8,510 bases of DNA, taken from assembly GCA_008081325.1 (NCBI GenBank), contig VMCO01000074.1, positions 1 through 8,510 on the forward strand. The letters run 5' to 3'. Every line of letters starts with the position of its first letter. The stretch's first letter is position 1. The notes under the pieces were generated by a model, which searched no databases, was not told the DNA's origin, and saw nothing but the letters and a program-made list of their open reading frames with translations. The DNA is from Flavobacteriaceae bacterium (GTDB lineage: Bacteria; Bacteroidota; Bacteroidia; Flavobacteriales; Flavobacteriaceae). The translations under genes were made by a program, and so were the position numbers. Positions 6,782 to 8,510 of the stretch are shown here, piece by piece.

Positions 6782-8510
6782 ATGAGAAATAGTTTATTAA
6801 AAATTTTCTTTCTAACATTTATTATTATTTCATGCAGTGACGATATGAAAAACGGTAACAATTTAAGAAATGAGACTAGCCCATATCTACTTCAGCATGT
6901 AGAAAATCCTGTCGATTGGAATCCATGGGATAAACAATATCTAAAACAAGCTGAAAAAGAAAAAAAACTAGTTGTCATCAGTATTGGTTATGCGTCATGT
7001 CATTGGTGTCATGTAATGGAAAGAGAGAGTTTTCAGGACTCAACAGTTGCTGAGTTAATGAACGCTAAATTTATTTCTATAAAGGTAGACAGAGAAGAAA
7101 GACCTGATATTGATCAAGTGTATATGAACGCAATACAATTAATCACAGGTAGCGGGGGTTGGCCACTAAATGTGATTACATTACCTGATGGAAGACCAAT
7201 ATGGGGTGGCACATATTTTACAAAGGAACAATGGACTTCCGCGTTAAAACAAATTTCTGAAATGTATGAAGAAGAACCAGAAAAATTTATTTCGTATGCG
7301 GATAGAGTTCAAGAAGGAATTAATTCACTAAACATAGTCGAATCAAATACAAATAACTTTAATAATATTGATTTAGATAAGTATTCAAAATCTTTATTTG
7401 AAAGTATTGATGAAGAATTTGGAGGCTTTAAAGGAGCTCCAAAATTTATGATGCCAAATAATTTAGAATTTTTATTAAGGTATAGCTTTCAAGAAAACCT
7501 TGAAGACCCAAAAAATAAAATACTTAAATCTCTAGATATGATGGCATACGGTGGAATTTTTGACCATGTTGAAGGAGGTTTTTCAAGATATTCTACAGAT
7601 GAAAGGTGGCATGTGCCACATTTTGAAAAAATGTTATATGACAACGGTCAATTAATGAGTCTTTATGCCGCAGGTTATAAAATTTCAAAAAATGATTTAT
7701 ATAAACAAACTATTTATAAAATTCATGAATACATAAACTCTGAAATGAAAGATACTTCTGGAGGATACTATTCTTCTCTTGATGCTGATAGTAAACTTGA
7801 AGATGGCAGCTATGCTGAAGGTGAATACTATACTTGGAGAAAAACAGAGCTAAAAAAAATTATTGGGGAGAACTTTGATTTATTTGTAGATTATTTTAAC
7901 GTAAATGACTATGGATTCTGGGAAGAAGAAAATAAATATATATTAACAAGAGTCAGTTCTGATAAAGAATTCATCAAGAAAAATAAGCTTGATGAAAAAA
8001 CATTCATAAATATTAAATCCAACTGGCTAAGTAAGCTAAAGTTAGCTAGAAAAGATAAAAAGAAACCCAGTCTTGATTATAAAATAATCACATCATGGAA
8101 TGGGCTTATGATAAGTGGATATGTTGATGCATATAAGGCTATCAATGACGATATTTTTAAAGATGAAGCAATCAACGCTGGTGAATTCATCTATTCAAAT
8201 CTATTAAGAAAAGATGGAGGTTTATACCATAATTATGTTAACGGTAAAAGCAAGATTAACGGATATCTTGAAGATTATGCTACTGTGATACAAGCAAGTC
8301 TAGATTTATATGAAATCACCCTTAATCAGTTATGGATTGAAAGAGCTTTAGAATTATCTAAATATGTTTTTGATAATTTTTCCTCAAGTGAGTCAGAATT
8401 ATTTTATTTTACTTCAAATAAAGATGAAGATCTAATATCAAGATCTATTGAATTCATTCATTTTCACCTCTTAAGTATATTGTTTGTGCATTACTTGTAT
8501 TTGTATAAGG
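6782..8510 (+). CDS. DUF255 / YyaL-type thioredoxin-domain lipoprotein, 3' end cut and C-terminus aberrant
   Basis: This belongs to the YyaL/SPATA20 family (DUF255): a thioredoxin fold followed by an alpha/alpha toroid resembling sugar-epimerase or glycosidase domains, with biochemical role unsettled. Visible: 576 codons, open to the right edge. A lipoprotein signal peptide ends at Cys18 (FIIISC). After it come ETSPYLLQHVENPVDW (31-46), the thioredoxin-like Cys73-His-Trp-Cys76 in YASCHWCHVMERESF, VDREERPDID (102-111), GSGGWPLNV (123-131), GGFKGAPKF (214-222), GGIFDHVEGGFSRY with WHVPHFEKMLYDN (257-289), SLDADS (332-337) and IITSWNGLM (435-443). Up to about residue 557 the match to the family is continuous. 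Beyond it the expected DNVIPSSNS-like motif is absent and an unrelated hydrophobic stretch follows. Full-length members run about 670-700 residues. ATG 6782 is chosen because it gives a complete lipoprotein signal directly behind a promoter box. Confidence 0.9.
   Translation, partial: MRNSLLKIFFLTFIIISCSDDMKNGNNLRNETSPYLLQHVENPVDWNPWDKQYLKQAEKEKKLVVISIGYASCHWCHVMERESFQDSTVAELMNAKFISIKVDREERPDIDQVYMNAIQLITGSGGWPLNVITLPDGRPIWGGTYFTKEQWTSALKQISEMYEEEPEKFISYADRVQEGINSLNIVESNTNNFNNIDLDKYSKSLFESIDEEFGGFKGAPKFMMPNNLEFLLRYSFQENLEDPKNKILKSLDMMAYGGIFDHVEGGFSRYSTDERWHVPHFEKMLYDNGQLMSLYAAGYKISKNDLYKQTIYKIHEYINSEMKDTSGGYYSSLDADSKLEDGSYAEGEYYTWRKTELKKIIGENFDLFVDYFNVNDYGFWEEENKYILTRVSSDKEFIKKNKLDEKTFINIKSNWLSKLKLARKDKKKPSLDYKIITSWNGLMISGYVDAYKAINDDIFKDEAINAGEFIYSNLLRKDGGLYHNYVNGKSKINGYLEDYATVIQASLDLYEITLNQLWIERALELSKYVFDNFSSSESELFYFTSNKDEDLISRSIEFIHFHLLSILFVHYLYLYK
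8450..8510. other. Terminal segment that does not belong to the upstream gene (suspected junction)
   Basis: From the GAATTC at 8450-8455 onward none of the three forward frames continues the DUF255 family pattern. One frame stays open with unrelated hydrophobic residues (FIHFHLLSILF and so on), and the other two reach stops inside the window. On the minus strand AAGAGGTG (8472 to 8465) followed by AAA and ATG (8461 to 8459) forms a strong Shine-Dalgarno and start, reading MNEF before meeting GAATTC. Real genes in this window show no Shine-Dalgarno. This suggests that the last 55-60 bases come from elsewhere, by chimera or rearrangement. Confidence 0.55.

Noticed and set aside
8400..8510. A single-base frameshift explaining the aberrant end of the DUF255 protein.
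   Set aside because: Neither alternative forward frame after 8452 encodes the expected DNVIPSSNS-like segment, and both hit stops within the window.
1..8510. A CRISPR array, tRNA, insertion sequence, toxin-antitoxin pair or defence system.
   Set aside because: I saw no spaced repeats, cloverleaf, transposase motif or paired small genes. Apart from the right edge, the gene content is core envelope and Fe-S functions.

Overview
The window is AT-rich (roughly 30% GC by eye) and reads as a chromosomal segment of a marine-type member of the Bacteroidota, class Flavobacteriia. The evidence is the gene content (a five-POTRA BamA followed by two Skp/OmpH paralogues, a PorP/SprF-family type IX secretion protein, a flavobacterial three-part Nfu and a lipoprotein form of the YyaL/DUF255 family). 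Clear Shine-Dalgarno sequences are absent in front of the genes, and TAnnTTTG promoter boxes typical of Bacteroidota are present. The species cannot be named from this.

Layout. About 1-3891 (+) is an outer-membrane biogenesis block: bamA (its first codon or few codons lie off the left edge), then two Skp-like periplasmic chaperones. It closes with a strong intrinsic terminator at 3912-3943. Only 9 bases later comes murI (+, 3953-4732, glutamate racemase). It converges on a PorP/SprF-family gene (-, 4734-5747) with a single base between the stop codons. A 136-base divergent intergenic region carries promoter boxes for the PorP/SprF gene (-) and for nfu (+), plus a perfect inverted repeat overlapping the nfu box. 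Nfu (+, 5884-6753) is an Fe-S carrier with two tandem N-terminal modules. It is followed by a DUF255/thioredoxin-fold lipoprotein (+, 6782 to the right edge) with a near-leaderless promoter arrangement. No gene-free stretch exceeds 300 bases, and no RNA gene, mobile element, CRISPR array or tRNA was seen.

How the genes fit together. BamA inserts beta-barrel proteins into the outer membrane and the Skp-like chaperones carry unfolded barrels across the periplasm. MurI supplies D-glutamate for the peptidoglycan between the membranes. The PorP/SprF protein is itself a predicted outer-membrane barrel and so a plausible client of BamA. Nfu is a housekeeping Fe-S maturation protein and is not obviously linked to the rest.

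Most of this is ordinary core genome, and I do not see a new multi-gene system. The most notable anomaly is at the right edge. The DUF255 protein follows its family up to about residue 557 (base 8452) and then changes abruptly to unrelated sequence in all three forward frames. On the opposite strand the last bases carry a strong Shine-Dalgarno plus ATG, which is foreign to the style of the rest of the window. This points to an assembly or cloning chimera, or to a genuine rearrangement.
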